A stretch of DNA of 64,000 nt from assembly GCF_018613065.1 (NCBI RefSeq), contig NZ_JAGGQW010000049.1, positions 1 to 64,000 on the forward strand, in the 5' to 3' direction. Shown here in pieces: positions 26,879 to 35,800 of this stretch (position 1 is the stretch's first letter; each line of letters begins with the position of its first letter). The translations under genes were made by a program, and so were the position numbers. The notes below the pieces were generated by a model. The model saw only the letters and a list, made by a program, of their open reading frames with translations. It searched no databases and had not been told where the DNA came from. Source of the stretch: Bacillus sp. ISL-7. Its GTDB lineage: Bacteria > Bacillota > Bacilli > Bacillales_B > DSM-18226.

Positions 26879-26902
26879 TACTATAATCATAGTAGATATA
26901 AT
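26879..26902 (+). promoter_or_regulatory. tatA promoter region with inverted repeat
   Basis: TACTAT-AATC-ATAGTA (26879-26894) is an inverted repeat next to a TATAAT box (26897-26902), 28 bp before the tatA ATG. It could be an operator. Nothing else supports a specific regulator. Confidence 0.35.
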
Positions 26903-26928
26903 ACAACAATTAAAGGGGATGAAAATCC

Positions 26929-27123
26929 ATGTTTTCTAATATCGGTATACCAGGATTGATTTTGATTTTAACACTTGCATTGATTATTTTTGGACCTAAG
27001 AAACTTCCGGAAATTGGCCGCGCCTTCGGACAAACATTAAAAGAATTTAAAAAGTCAACCCGTGAACTAACAGACGATGTTATGAAAGATATTGATGAAG
27101 AAAAGAAAAATTTGATTAAATAA
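26929..27123 (+). CDS. tatA: Twin-arginine translocase subunit TatA
   Basis: 64 residues with one N-terminal membrane helix ([16 protein letters not shown]), then the conserved [19 protein letters not shown] amphipathic helix and an acidic tail. It forms the pore-like multimer of the Sec-independent Tat pathway for folded proteins. A terminator-like hairpin separates it from tatC, so tatA may be made in excess. Confidence 0.93.
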   Translation: MFSNIGIPGLILILTLALIIFGPKKLPEIGRAFGQTLKEFKKSTRELTDDVMKDIDEEKKNLIK

Positions 27124-27157
27124 GGTGTGAGATTTTAAGTCCTACACCTTTTTCTTC
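27121..27157 (+). terminator. tatA terminator or attenuating hairpin
   Basis: AGGTGT and ACACCT pair, followed by TTTTTCTTC. It gives more tatA than tatC message if partial. Confidence 0.6.
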
Positions 27158-27293
27158 TCTAGGTTTAACCTATAAAAATGCATGAAAACTTGTTCATCTT
27201 ATTAAAACAATGGCAATATTTCGTCTAGAGTCAACTCTCTGAGCGATATATACGTGCACATCTTTAACCTTTTGAAATTGGCAGGGGAAGTAC

Positions 27294-28037
27294 ATGGATG
27301 ATAAAGAATTAAATTTAGTTGATCATTTAGAAGAACTACGCAAAAGAATTATTGTATCTGCACTTGCATTTGTAGTCTTTTTTATCGCCGGTTTTATTTA
27401 TGTAGACGATATCTATAAATGGTTTGTTGGAAATACAAAACTGATGGTTCTCGGACCAAGTGATATAATGTGGATTTATTTCATGCTGGCAACTGTTGTA
27501 GCTGTGGCGGGTACTATTCCAGTTCTTGCTTTACAAATTTGGCTATTTGTTAGACCAGCACTAAGACCGATAGAAAGAAGAATAACGATTTCTTATGTTC
27601 CGGCTTTATTTTTCTTGTTTATCATTGGTCTTGCCTTCGGTTATTTTATTATCTTTCCGATGGTTCTAGACTTTTTGGTGAATATGGGAAAAGATATGTT
27701 TGTCACAAACTTCACTGCCGAAAGATATTTTAGCTTTATCATGAATATGACCTTGCCATTCGGGGTACTGTTTGAGCTTCCAGTCGTAGTTATGTTTTTG
27801 ACTTCACTTGGCATCATTAATCCGTTTGTTTTAGCAAAAATTCGTAAATATGCGTATTTCGTTTTGATTATTATTGCAATCGTTATTACACCACCAGACT
27901 TTATGTCTGATTTTGTGGTAACCTTGCCACTCTTGCTCCTTTATGAAATCAGTATTAATTTATCGAAGTTTGTCTACCGCAAACGCTTGAAAAAGCTGCA
28001 GGAAGAAGACAAAGAAGATGAGGTAGTCGAAGCATAA
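27294..28037 (+). CDS. tatC: Twin-arginine translocase subunit TatC
   Basis: 247 residues with six membrane helices. The N-terminal LVDHLEELRKRI is the conserved signal-recognition segment, and the first periplasmic loop and LPFGVLFELPVVVMFL are typical. It binds twin-arginine signal peptides and recruits TatA. The acidic tail (EEDKEDEVVEA) is cytoplasmic. The RBS is GGCAGGGGAAGT. A strong terminator follows. Confidence 0.94.
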   Translation: MDDKELNLVDHLEELRKRIIVSALAFVVFFIAGFIYVDDIYKWFVGNTKLMVLGPSDIMWIYFMLATVVAVAGTIPVLALQIWLFVRPALRPIERRITISYVPALFFLFIIGLAFGYFIIFPMVLDFLVNMGKDMFVTNFTAERYFSFIMNMTLPFGVLFELPVVVMFLTSLGIINPFVLAKIRKYAYFVLIIIAIVITPPDFMSDFVVTLPLLLLYEISINLSKFVYRKRLKKLQEEDKEDEVVEA

Positions 28038-28047
28038 ATGGAATACA

Positions 28048-28088
28048 AAAGACCTTAAGAGATAAAACTCCCTTAGGGTCTTTTTTTG
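28048..28088 (+). terminator. tatC terminator
   Basis: AAGACCTTAAG pairs with CTTAGGGTCTT, followed by TTTTTGTT. Confidence 0.85.
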
Positions 28089-28260
28089 TTGAAATACGAT
28101 CGGTTTTAACTTCTAGCTGAAAGATCCTGTTTTTTATGTTTTTTAAGTACCGACATATTAATAATTCATAAATATTTTTTAATCTATTCATAATTAGACA
28201 CAATTCGTCGTCCAAAGAGTGTATAATATACTCAAACGGGTGAAAAAGAGGATTGATATT

Positions 28261-28512
28261 TTGTTATTCAAAAGCCTAGAGTTCAAAAATGTTGTTGGAC
28301 AGAAGGTTAAAGTCATGGACATTCCTGTATTGGAGGAAGATAGCACTTATAAATTTATGATCCAAGTCCGTTTACAGAAGTTTGTTACGTCGCTTTACGA
28401 CGAAATAAACTTAAAAAAATGCTACTCCTTTAAAGATTATTTGAAAAAGGTCATGAAGTGGCCAGATTATGAACAATTGTTTAAAGTTGGAGAATTAAAG
28501 AATAACGCTTAA
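28261..28512 (+). CDS. ypmP: DUF2535 family protein YpmP
   Basis: 83 residues from a TTG at 28261, preceded by AGAGGAT. The family starts with a similar MLxKSLEFK. The motifs DIPVLEEDSTYKFMIQVRLQ and SFKDYLKKVMKWPDYE match my memory of B. subtilis YpmP (DUF2535), of unknown function. In B. subtilis ypmP precedes ypmQ. Here a degV gene and a germination operon intervene. Confidence 0.75.
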   Translation: MLFKSLEFKNVVGQKVKVMDIPVLEEDSTYKFMIQVRLQKFVTSLYDEINLKKCYSFKDYLKKVMKWPDYEQLFKVGELKNNA

Positions 28513-28527
28513 TGCTTAATGCCATTC

Positions 28528-28563
28528 GAGCACCGCAGGGTATCCCCCAGCGGTGCTCTTTTA
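28528..28563 (+). terminator. ypmP terminator
   Basis: GAGCACCGC (28528-28536) pairs with GCGGTGCTC (28550-28558), followed by TTTTA. Confidence 0.88.
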
Positions 28564-28597
28564 TTTTGGCTATGTCATTGTTGATTTTGGCACTATG

Positions 28598-28712
28598 TTG
28601 ATTGGAGCGTAAGGCGCGAAGACTCCTGATGGAGACCCCGCTGGCGCAAGCGCCGAGGAGGCGGGTTAGTACCCCCGAACCGCACGCACCTGGAGCGGAA
28701 ATCAAAAGCCAA
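28598..28712. repeat. Dispersed repeat, TTGATTGGAGCG...GGAGCGGAAATCAA
   Basis: A GC-rich block of about 115 bp with inverted ends (TTGATTGGAGCG on the left, GGAGCGGAAATCAA on the right). The interior contains GGCGCGAAGACTCCTG and GCGCCGAGGAGGCGG, which pair with each other in part. A shorter copy is at 138-237. It encodes nothing. It sits between the ypmP terminator and degV. Confidence 0.65.
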
Positions 28713-28819
28713 GTTTAACAGAACCTATTTTAAAAAAACATGAAAAGTGATGGATGTTATTCCTTTCAATAGTAGTTAATTGTATAATACATAGCAGTAC
28801 TGTTAGGGAAGTGATAGTT

Positions 28820-29662
28820 ATGAGCAAAATTAAAATTGTAACCGATTCAACAATGGACATGCCGCTAGAAATGGCCGGAAAACTGGGTATTGTGGTTGTG
28901 CCCTTGTCCGTAACAATAAATGGTGAATCTTACTTAGACAGAGTAGAAATTGATGCAGCTGAATACATAACAGTAATGAAAAAATCTGAGGAATTACCGA
29001 AAAGTTCCCAACCTTCTGCGGGTACTTTTCTTGAAGTTTACGATCGGCTTGGAGAAGAAGGCTATGAGGTATTATCAATCCATATGACAGGCAAAATGAG
29101 CGGGACAGTTCGATCTGCTGAGAGTGCAGCCCAAATGACGAAAACGAAAGTTACAGTTATTGACTCGATGTTTATCTCGATAGCCCTCCAGTTCCAGGTA
29201 AAGGAAGCAGCGGAAATGGCCTTGCAGGGTAAGAGAATGGACGAAATCCTTAACCGGCTTGATAGGGTGCGCGAACATACAAAATTGTATATTATGATAG
29301 ATACCCTTGAGAATATGGTGAAGGGTGGACGGATTGGTAAGGGAAAAGCCTTTATAGGTTCATTATTAAATATCAAGCCGATTGCCTCGCTTGAAGGCTC
29401 GGAATACAATCCCGTCGCCAAGGTTCGCAGCCATACACAGGTGGTTAAATATATGGCCAAGCAATTTGCGGAGGATGTCCAAGGAAAAACGATATATGGT
29501 GCTGGCATTGTTCATGCGGAAGCATACGAATTATCCTCTAAACTGAAAAAGGCAATTACTGAATTAACCGGGTATAAAGATATTTCGATTGATTACACGG
29601 GTCCTACGATAAGCACTCACACTGGACCGGGGACAATTGCCCTCATGTATTATTTTGAATAA
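28820..29662 (+). CDS. DegV family fatty-acid-binding protein (second copy)
   Basis: 280 residues. KIVTDSTMDMP, PLSVTINGESYLD, KSSQPSAGTF, MTGKMSGTVRSAESA and DTLENMVKGGRIGKG are DegV hallmarks. The ATG at 28820 has AGGGAAGTGAT upstream; the 22 residues encoded before it are not family-like. It differs clearly from the copy at 7319, which suggests different fatty-acid preference as for FakB1/FakB2. A large palindrome follows as terminator. Confidence 0.9.
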   Translation: MSKIKIVTDSTMDMPLEMAGKLGIVVVPLSVTINGESYLDRVEIDAAEYITVMKKSEELPKSSQPSAGTFLEVYDRLGEEGYEVLSIHMTGKMSGTVRSAESAAQMTKTKVTVIDSMFISIALQFQVKEAAEMALQGKRMDEILNRLDRVREHTKLYIMIDTLENMVKGGRIGKGKAFIGSLLNIKPIASLEGSEYNPVAKVRSHTQVVKYMAKQFAEDVQGKTIYGAGIVHAEAYELSSKLKKAITELTGYKDISIDYTGPTISTHTGPGTIALMYYFE

Positions 29663-29674
29663 ATTTATCAGACG

Positions 29675-29723
29675 AAGGGTGTCAGGCACCATGTGAAGTT
29701 TTCACATGGTGCCTGACACCCTT
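29675..29723. repeat. Perfect 23-bp-arm palindrome with GGTGTCAGGCACC words
   Basis: The left arm (29675-29697) and right arm (29701-29723) are exact reverse complements with a 3-nt loop GTT. Each arm contains the 13-mer GGTGTCAGGCACC or its complement. The right arm runs into CCCTTTATTTTCTTTT, so it can terminate degV. The 13-mer is a repeat word I associate with Bacillaceae genomes. The same word occurs inside yodQ at 46714. Confidence 0.85.
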
Positions 29724-29792
29724 TATTTTCTTTTGGTTAATATTAGAGTTTTTGGTAAAGATAAAAAAAATTGAATGGTTAAGGTGTTGCCA

Positions 29793-31310
29793 ATGTTTAA
29801 GCGAAGATCAGAAAATAAACAGTCTGAAGATAAGAAACCGCATAGTTTAAATGTGGACGATCTAAAATCAGAATTGCAAGCAGAGATAGGCGATTGTTCA
29901 GATCTGAATTTTCGGACCTTAAAAAAGAATGGTAAAAAGATTATCTTTTGCTTTTTAAGCAGCCTTATTGATAAAACAAGCTTTGATGAATTTGCATTGA
30001 TACCCGTTCAACAAAATACACAAGTTGAATGGACCACCGAGAGTCTTGCCCAAATATTGCCGATTGCAGAAATCTCTGCAGCCAATCAATTAAAAGAAAT
30101 CGTGTCTTCATTAATAGAAGGAAAAGCGTACATTTATGTGGATGGTGAACCGTACGGGATCCTTGCAAATGTCGGGAAAACTGTTGAAAGATCCCTTGAA
30201 AAGGCAGAAACCGAGTCGCTCGTGTACGGTCCAAAGATTTCCTTTACAGAATCCCTAATAGGAAATTTAAATATTATCAGGAGTAATTTGAAAGACCCAC
30301 AATTGTGCATGGAGGATATCACGATCGGAAAAAGGGTGAAAACACCTGGAAAGCTTGTATACATTAAAGATATCGCTGATGAAAATAATGTAAATACGTT
30401 TAGGCAAAGAATATCGGAGTTAGAGTACGACTATATTCCGGATACAACGGTACTTGGCCAGTTAATAGAGGATAATAGTTGGACGATATTCCCGCAAATC
30501 ATGTCAACTGAACTACCAGATCGAGTCACCCTTTCCTTAATGAGGGGGAGGGTTGCCGTAATGATGGATCGTTCTCCTTCTGCTATTTATGGACCGACAC
30601 CATTCCTAAGCTTCTTTGAATCAACCGAAGATGTTTACATGCGTTGGAATATGGGTTTTTTCTTAAGACTGCTTCGAATTATTTCTATTTTTTTATCAAT
30701 ATTATTGACCCCGGCCTATGTGGCTGTATTGACTTATCATTATGAGGTCATTCCATCTGCGCTGCTAATTTCTCTTGGTCAATCGAGGGCAAATGTTCCG
30801 TTCCCACCAGTACTAGAAGCCCTTCTTTTAGAATTTGTTATCGAACTTTTAAGAGAAGCTGGGGCAAGGCTGCCAACCAAAGTAGGTCAAACAATGGGTA
30901 TTGTTGGTGGTATTGTAATTGGTCAGGCAGCGGTACAAGCAGGGTTTACAAGTAATATTTTAATAATCATCATCGCACTTAGTGCGCTAGGTTCCTTTAC
31001 TTCACCTAGCTATATAATGGGTACTGCCGTTCGGATGATTCGTTTTCCAATTATCGTTTTAGCAGGTATATGGGGGGGAATTGGAATTATGCTATCATTT
31101 TGTTTTATTCTCATTCACCTTTTAAGATTAACTACAATTGGGAGTCCCTATCTCATGCCACTCTATCCCTTTAGGTGGAGGGACTTAGGATACAGTATTA
31201 TTAAATTTCCTGCTCAATTCTTATCTCACAGGCCAGTAACGAACCGTCCCGTTGACAATGACCTTTTTCCAAAACAAAAAGGTGTGGAAAAAAAGGATGT
31301 AGATGAATAG
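29793..31310 (+). CDS. gerKA: GerA-type germinant receptor subunit A
   Basis: A 505-residue GerAA family protein. The soluble N-terminal half (to about 300) ends at a PSAIYGPTPFLSFFESTEDVYMRW segment, followed by five or so membrane helices and the conserved PVLEALLLEFVIELLREAGARLP / GIVGGIVIGQAAVQAG core. With GerB and GerC subunits it forms an inner-spore-membrane receptor for amino acids or sugars. ATG at 29793 has AAGGTG about 8 nt upstream, unlike ATG at 29775. Which receptor subtype it is cannot be read; gerK is a generic choice. Confidence 0.88.
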   Translation: MFKRRSENKQSEDKKPHSLNVDDLKSELQAEIGDCSDLNFRTLKKNGKKIIFCFLSSLIDKTSFDEFALIPVQQNTQVEWTTESLAQILPIAEISAANQLKEIVSSLIEGKAYIYVDGEPYGILANVGKTVERSLEKAETESLVYGPKISFTESLIGNLNIIRSNLKDPQLCMEDITIGKRVKTPGKLVYIKDIADENNVNTFRQRISELEYDYIPDTTVLGQLIEDNSWTIFPQIMSTELPDRVTLSLMRGRVAVMMDRSPSAIYGPTPFLSFFESTEDVYMRWNMGFFLRLLRIISIFLSILLTPAYVAVLTYHYEVIPSALLISLGQSRANVPFPPVLEALLLEFVIELLREAGARLPTKVGQTMGIVGGIVIGQAAVQAGFTSNILIIIIALSALGSFTSPSYIMGTAVRMIRFPIIVLAGIWGGIGIMLSFCFILIHLLRLTTIGSPYLMPLYPFRWRDLGYSIIKFPAQFLSHRPVTNRPVDNDLFPKQKGVEKKDVDE

Positions 31311-31321
31311 GAGCGGTCAGG

Positions 31322-32443
31322 ATGAAAGTGAATTTGCAGCCAAAGGAAGGATTATTAGTTAATGCATTCCTTGTCATGTTTTTTATACATGCTTCGCAAA
31401 CTGGCGTAGGAATTGTTGGATTACCGAGGATTGTGTACTTAGCGGCCAAACATGATGCATGGATATCTGTATTTCTCGGTGGAATCTTATCTGCCGTTGT
31501 CTTAGCAATGATGGTTTTAATGCTAAAAAAATATGATAGCGCTGATTTATATGGAATCCAAGTAGATATTTTTGGCAAGTGGCTTGGGAATGCGATGAAC
31601 ATCTTTTATATGATCTACATGAGCTTAAGTTTTTTTGTCATCCACATGAATTATATTGAAATTGTTCAAGTATGGATTTTTCCTGACTTACCAATATGGC
31701 AACTCTCTCTTGCGCTAATCCTTTTAACAATTTATGCCGTTAATGGAGGCATTCGTATTATTGTCGGAGTGGCTTTTATTTCTGTAATGGGGACTGTTTG
31801 GATGATCTTTATCCTTATCGTGCCGATGCAGTATGCAGATCCTAAGAATCTGCTTCCTCTTTTAAATACAGATTTGAGACATATTATAAATGGTGTGTTT
31901 AAAACATCCTTTTCACTAATGGGCTTTGAACTGCTTATGTTTTTATATCCATATGTTAAGGATAAAAAAAAGGTTTTTCTGTATTCACAAATTGGAAATT
32001 TATACACGACTATTCTCTTTACTTTGATTACAATGGTGTGTATTACCTTCTTTGCGGAAAATGGGTTGGCCCGGACCATTTGGCCTGTTTTATCGATGTT
32101 TAAAATCGTTCGGTTACCAAACTTAGAACGGTTTGAATTTATTGCCGTTTCATTTTGGATGTTAGTCATTTTGCCAAACATGTGCAGTTATTTATGGGCT
32201 GCATCAAAGGGCTTTAGTCGGATCATAAATTGGAAGCAAAAGAAGGGAATTTGGATTATTGGTATCCTTGTTTGGGGTGGTTCATTTTTTATTAAAGCAA
32301 GGTATCAAATGAATGAACTGACTGATTTTGTAGCTCATCTTGGCTTTTTATCTGCCTTCTGCTATCCTATACTCCTTTCATTGTTGGTTTTGGTGAAAAA
32401 ATGGTTCTTAAGGAGGAAGAAAACAAGTGCGGAAGCATCATAA
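31322..32443 (+). CDS. gerKB: GerB-type germinant receptor subunit (spore permease)
   Basis: A 373-residue membrane protein with ten predicted helices in the APC-transporter-like GerAB fold, the ligand-binding subunit of the receptor. Family features include the opening QTGVGIVGLPRIV and PNMCSYLWAASKGF near the C-terminus. The RBS is AGGAG before 31322, 11 bp after gerKA. It overlaps gerKC by 17 bp. Confidence 0.9.
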   Translation: MKVNLQPKEGLLVNAFLVMFFIHASQTGVGIVGLPRIVYLAAKHDAWISVFLGGILSAVVLAMMVLMLKKYDSADLYGIQVDIFGKWLGNAMNIFYMIYMSLSFFVIHMNYIEIVQVWIFPDLPIWQLSLALILLTIYAVNGGIRIIVGVAFISVMGTVWMIFILIVPMQYADPKNLLPLLNTDLRHIINGVFKTSFSLMGFELLMFLYPYVKDKKKVFLYSQIGNLYTTILFTLITMVCITFFAENGLARTIWPVLSMFKIVRLPNLERFEFIAVSFWMLVILPNMCSYLWAASKGFSRIINWKQKKGIWIIGILVWGGSFFIKARYQMNELTDFVAHLGFLSAFCYPILLSLLVLVKKWFLRRKKTSAEAS

Positions 32444-33593
32444 AAGCAGAACAATCCTTCTCTTGGTTTGTTCCATGACGATGATCATCAGCGCAGGTTG
32501 TGTTCAGCAAAAGCCTCTTGAAAAATTAGGTCTTATTACAACATCGGGATTCGATATGGAAGGGAAAAATCAAATAAAAGGCACCGTAGTCGTACAAAAA
32601 TTTGATCCAATGACCACCCAATCTGCCACAAAAGTAATTACATCTGTGGCAAAAACAAGCAAAGGATTAAGACAACAACAAAATCTTCAATCCAATCAGA
32701 AACTCGTTTCTGGTCAGCTTCGTTCGGTTGTCTACAGTAGAGATCTTGCTAAAAAAGGGATTATTCAGCTCGTAGATACATTAAATCGAGATGCTGCCAT
32801 CGGTAATATGGTTTATTTGACCATTGCAGACCAATCAGCAGCTGAAATATTGCAAATTGAAAATAGTAAAGAAAATCTAAATCTTGGGACATATATGTAC
32901 AATTTAATTAAACAAAATGTGGAGGGGGAACAAATTATCTCCCCGACCCTGCATGAGTTTAACCATAATTATTATGATATTGGGAAGGACCCTGTTCTCC
33001 CAATCCTTAAAGTAAAGGATAAAGATGTTATTATTTCTGGTGTGGGTCTTTTTAAAGGTGACCGTTTAGTTGATGAATTAAGGCAAGGGGATCTTTTTTA
33101 TTTGAAAGTATTAATTGATAAATATAAAGCTGGTACAAAAGAAATGGGGTATAAGACAGATCAATTAAAAAAAATCATTATAAAAAACGAAAATTACACT
33201 AAAAAACCAATATTCAGTAAAATATATGTCAGCATTGATAACATTCGAAGTAAGACTAAAATTGAAATAGTCGATAAAAAAAACCTCCGTTTTAGAGTGG
33301 ATGTAGACTTAGATTCAAGGGTATTAGAAATGACCGAAGCCTTAGATTTAGGTAAACCGACTTCGATAAAGTTTCTTGAAAAAAAGTTAGATGAGTCGAT
33401 GAAAGAAAAAATAGAAAGTTTACTTCTTCGTTTTAAGAAATTAGAAATTGACCCGATCGGTCTTGGAAATGAATACGAAGCCCACTTAAGGGGCAAACCG
33501 ATCACGCAGGAGGAGTGGGACCGCAAGTATAAGGATGTTACCTTTGATGTCCATGTAAAGAATATGATTGAACGAACAGGTGTAATCGATTAA
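32427..33593 (+). CDS. gerKC: GerC-type germinant receptor lipoprotein
   Basis: A 388-residue Ger(x)C lipoprotein. Signal peptide with lipobox IISAGC, lipidated C25, then KLGLITTSGFDMEG and a C-terminal GLGNEYEAH / EWDRKYKDVTFDVHVKNMIERTG region typical of the family. It sits on the outer face of the inner spore membrane with the A and B subunits. GTG start, with AAGGAGGAAG about 9 nt upstream inside gerKB. Completes a three-gene operon; no clear sigma-G promoter was found by eye. Confidence 0.92.
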   Translation: MRKHHKSRTILLLVCSMTMIISAGCVQQKPLEKLGLITTSGFDMEGKNQIKGTVVVQKFDPMTTQSATKVITSVAKTSKGLRQQQNLQSNQKLVSGQLRSVVYSRDLAKKGIIQLVDTLNRDAAIGNMVYLTIADQSAAEILQIENSKENLNLGTYMYNLIKQNVEGEQIISPTLHEFNHNYYDIGKDPVLPILKVKDKDVIISGVGLFKGDRLVDELRQGDLFYLKVLIDKYKAGTKEMGYKTDQLKKIIIKNENYTKKPIFSKIYVSIDNIRSKTKIEIVDKKNLRFRVDVDLDSRVLEMTEALDLGKPTSIKFLEKKLDESMKEKIESLLLRFKKLEIDPIGLGNEYEAHLRGKPITQEEWDRKYKDVTFDVHVKNMIERTGVID

Positions 33594-33674
33594 CAAACCA
33601 ATTCCTTTCTTCTTTTTCAAATCTTTGTTAAACTATTCACGATATGGAATAGAAAAAAGGTTGCAGGTGATGGT

Positions 33675-34253
33675 ATGAAAGCTCGGTTTTTAGTAGTGGT
33701 CTTAGTTCTTACTACACTCATTATGTCGGCGTGTGGACAAAAAGAAATAGAAAATGCCGTCGACTGGCCAATTAAGGACTTTACAGCTACAAATCAAGAC
33801 AATAAATCCTTTGGATTAAAGGATTTAAAGGGTAAGGTATGGATTTCAGACTTTATTTTTACAAGCTGTGCAGATGTTTGTCCGCCGATGACTTCTAACT
33901 TGACAAAATTACAAAAAATGGTCAAGGATGAGGGCTTGAAGAATGTTGAATTGGTCTCCTTCAGTGTCGATCCAGATGTCGATACCCCTGAAGTATTAAC
34001 CCGTTATGGGGAACAATTCCAAGTGGATTTTAAAAATTGGACCTTTGTGACTGGATACTCGCAGGAGTTTATTGAAAACTTCGCCCTGAAAAATTATAAA
34101 GCACTTGTCAAAAAACCTGTCGAGGGTAATCAAGTGATTCATGGGACCTCTCTATATTTAGTAGACCAAGAAGGACATATTAAAAAATCCTATGATGGTT
34201 ACAAGGATGTTCCCTTTGATGAAATAATTCATGATATGAAAGCATTGCAATAG
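33675..34253 (+). CDS. ypmQ: SCO1/SenC family lipoprotein YpmQ
   Basis: 192 residues. Lipobox LIMSAC gives lipidated C20. The thioredoxin-like domain has the copper-binding CxxxC (TSCADVCPPMT) and a later conserved histidine in GNQVIHGTSLYLVD. SCO proteins deliver copper to the CuA centre of cytochrome c oxidase. The ypmQ-ypmR-ypmS order is that of B. subtilis. Confidence 0.9.
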   Translation: MKARFLVVVLVLTTLIMSACGQKEIENAVDWPIKDFTATNQDNKSFGLKDLKGKVWISDFIFTSCADVCPPMTSNLTKLQKMVKDEGLKNVELVSFSVDPDVDTPEVLTRYGEQFQVDFKNWTFVTGYSQEFIENFALKNYKALVKKPVEGNQVIHGTSLYLVDQEGHIKKSYDGYKDVPFDEIIHDMKALQ

Positions 34254-34278
34254 ACCTTCGGACAGGTCTATTTTTTTT
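34251..34278 (+). terminator. ypmQ terminator
   Basis: TAGACCT (34251-34257) pairs with AGGTCTA (34264-34270), followed by TTTTTTTT. Confidence 0.88.
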
Positions 34279-34364
34279 GGCAGGAATAGGATATAGTACA
34301 TATTGTTTTGAATGATTCAAGCCGTGTTATAATAATTATAATTTAGAAGGCAGGTGAATTTAAG

Positions 34365-35189
34365 ATGAAAAAGCTCTTCCCCCTTCTAATTCTCACAGTA
34401 TTATTCCTATGTTCATGTAATCAAGTTGACCAATGGGCGTTACATTCTGAAAAGAAAACAGCAGCACAGGCATTTGCACAAGTTCCCGCTGACTTCGTCC
34501 CCCGCAAATTAACAGTTTTATCAGCAGGCGATTCACTTACCAAAGGGGTAGGTGATAGTACAAACAAAGGCGGCTACTTGCCATATTTAGAAACAATGCT
34601 TGAAAAAGAAAAAGGTATAAAAGAAGTTGATTTCTATAATTATGGCGTAAAAGGTAATCGGACAACTCAACTTTTAAAACGATTGAAAACGCCAGAAATG
34701 AAAGCTGTGATACAAAAGGCAGATCTTGTTATTCTAACGATAGGTGGAAACGACATAATGAAAGTCGTCAAGGATAATATTGAAAACCTTCAACTTTCCA
34801 CGTTTACCACCGAAAAAGAATCCTATCGAACTCATTTAACTCAAATTATCGAGGTTATCATTGAGGAAAATCCCCATACTCAGGTTGTATTAGTGGGGTT
34901 ATATAATCCATTTTCTAAATGGTTTTCAGAAATTAAAGAGTTGGATGAGATTGTTGCTGATTGGAATAAGGCTGGTCAAAGGGTCGTTGCTAATTACCCC
35001 AATGCCTATTTTGTCTCGATAGAAGACATGTTTTTAAATTCTAACGAAAATTTATTATATACAGATAATTTTCATCCAAATGACAAAGGCTATGAGTTGA
35101 TTGCTCAAAGGTTGAACAAGACATTAGAAGAACAAGTATTACCTGAATTGGACAAAACGCCATATATGGTCAATACAGAGGAGAATTAG
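34365..35189 (+). CDS. ypmR: GDSL/SGNH-family lipase/esterase lipoprotein YpmR
   Basis: 274 residues. Probable lipobox FLCSC (C18). SGNH motifs in order: SAGDSLTKG (nucleophile S), a GVKGNRTTQ glycine block, IGGNDIM, and the Asp-His pair in YTDNFHPNDKGY. A surface-anchored hydrolase acting on an unknown ester, perhaps a lipid or acetylated polymer. Stop is immediately followed by the ypmS ATG. Confidence 0.9.
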   Translation: MKKLFPLLILTVLFLCSCNQVDQWALHSEKKTAAQAFAQVPADFVPRKLTVLSAGDSLTKGVGDSTNKGGYLPYLETMLEKEKGIKEVDFYNYGVKGNRTTQLLKRLKTPEMKAVIQKADLVILTIGGNDIMKVVKDNIENLQLSTFTTEKESYRTHLTQIIEVIIEENPHTQVVLVGLYNPFSKWFSEIKELDEIVADWNKAGQRVVANYPNAYFVSIEDMFLNSNENLLYTDNFHPNDKGYELIAQRLNKTLEEQVLPELDKTPYMVNTEEN

Positions 35190-35768
35190 ATGAAAAACAA
35201 ATGGAAAATCGGATTCCTGCTGTTGATAGGAATCAACCTTTTGTTCGCTATTGTTATGTTGTCGCTGGTCATGTTTCCGTCGGATGGCCGGCAAACGAGC
35301 AAATGGAATGTGCCAATGGGTGAACATGTTTCATTCCATGTTAATTCAAATAAGAATGATTTAAATAAACTCATCAATCATTATTTAAAGGAAGAGGCCG
35401 CTGATTCACCGATTGATTATCGAATCATTTTGGGAGATGAGGTTGAATTATATGGTACCTTGCCCTTCTTTAGTGAGGAATTGAATATGAGGTTAACCTT
35501 CGAGCCTAAGGCACTTGAAAATGGTGATTTGGTTTTAAATCAGAAATCAATGACAATCGGCAGTTTACATCTCCCCATTTCGTACGTCCTAACTTTTATT
35601 AGCAAAAATTATAAGATTCCAAAGGGAGTCGACATAAGACCTAAAGATAAACTTATTTATGTTAATATGCAACAGTTAAAACAAAAAAGTGATATAAGAA
35701 TAAAGGCAGATAAATTTGATTTAAAGAAGGATGATATTGCCTTTACGATTTTAGTACCAGTTAAATAG
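35190..35768 (+). CDS. ypmS: YpmS family membrane-anchored protein
   Basis: 192 residues: a short cytoplasmic start, one N-terminal membrane helix (IGFLLLIGINLLFAIVMLSLV), then an extracytoplasmic beta-rich domain (DDEVELYG-like GDEVELYGTLPFFSEELNM). Function unknown. It begins right after the ypmR stop, with AGAGGAG inside ypmR, so it is co-translated. Probably supports the lipase at the membrane; that is inference from order only. Confidence 0.87.
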   Translation: MKNKWKIGFLLLIGINLLFAIVMLSLVMFPSDGRQTSKWNVPMGEHVSFHVNSNKNDLNKLINHYLKEEAADSPIDYRIILGDEVELYGTLPFFSEELNMRLTFEPKALENGDLVLNQKSMTIGSLHLPISYVLTFISKNYKIPKGVDIRPKDKLIYVNMQQLKQKSDIRIKADKFDLKKDDIAFTILVPVK

Positions 35769-35800
35769 GCGCCTCATCATTAGGAGGCACCTGTTTTTTA
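35767..35800. terminator. Terminator between ypmS and DUF4397 gene
   Basis: AGGCGCCTC pairs with GAGGCACCT (one mismatch), followed by GTTTTTTATT on the plus strand. It separates convergent genes. Confidence 0.75.

Noticed and set aside
27955..28215. Minus-strand frame over tatC end and terminator
   Set aside because: Crosses the tatC terminator hairpin and has no RBS.
29062..29508. 148-codon minus-strand frame opposite degV
   Set aside because: Shadow of the second degV gene.
31732..32181. 149-codon minus-strand frame opposite gerKB
   Set aside because: Shadow of a membrane-protein gene; no RBS or motif.
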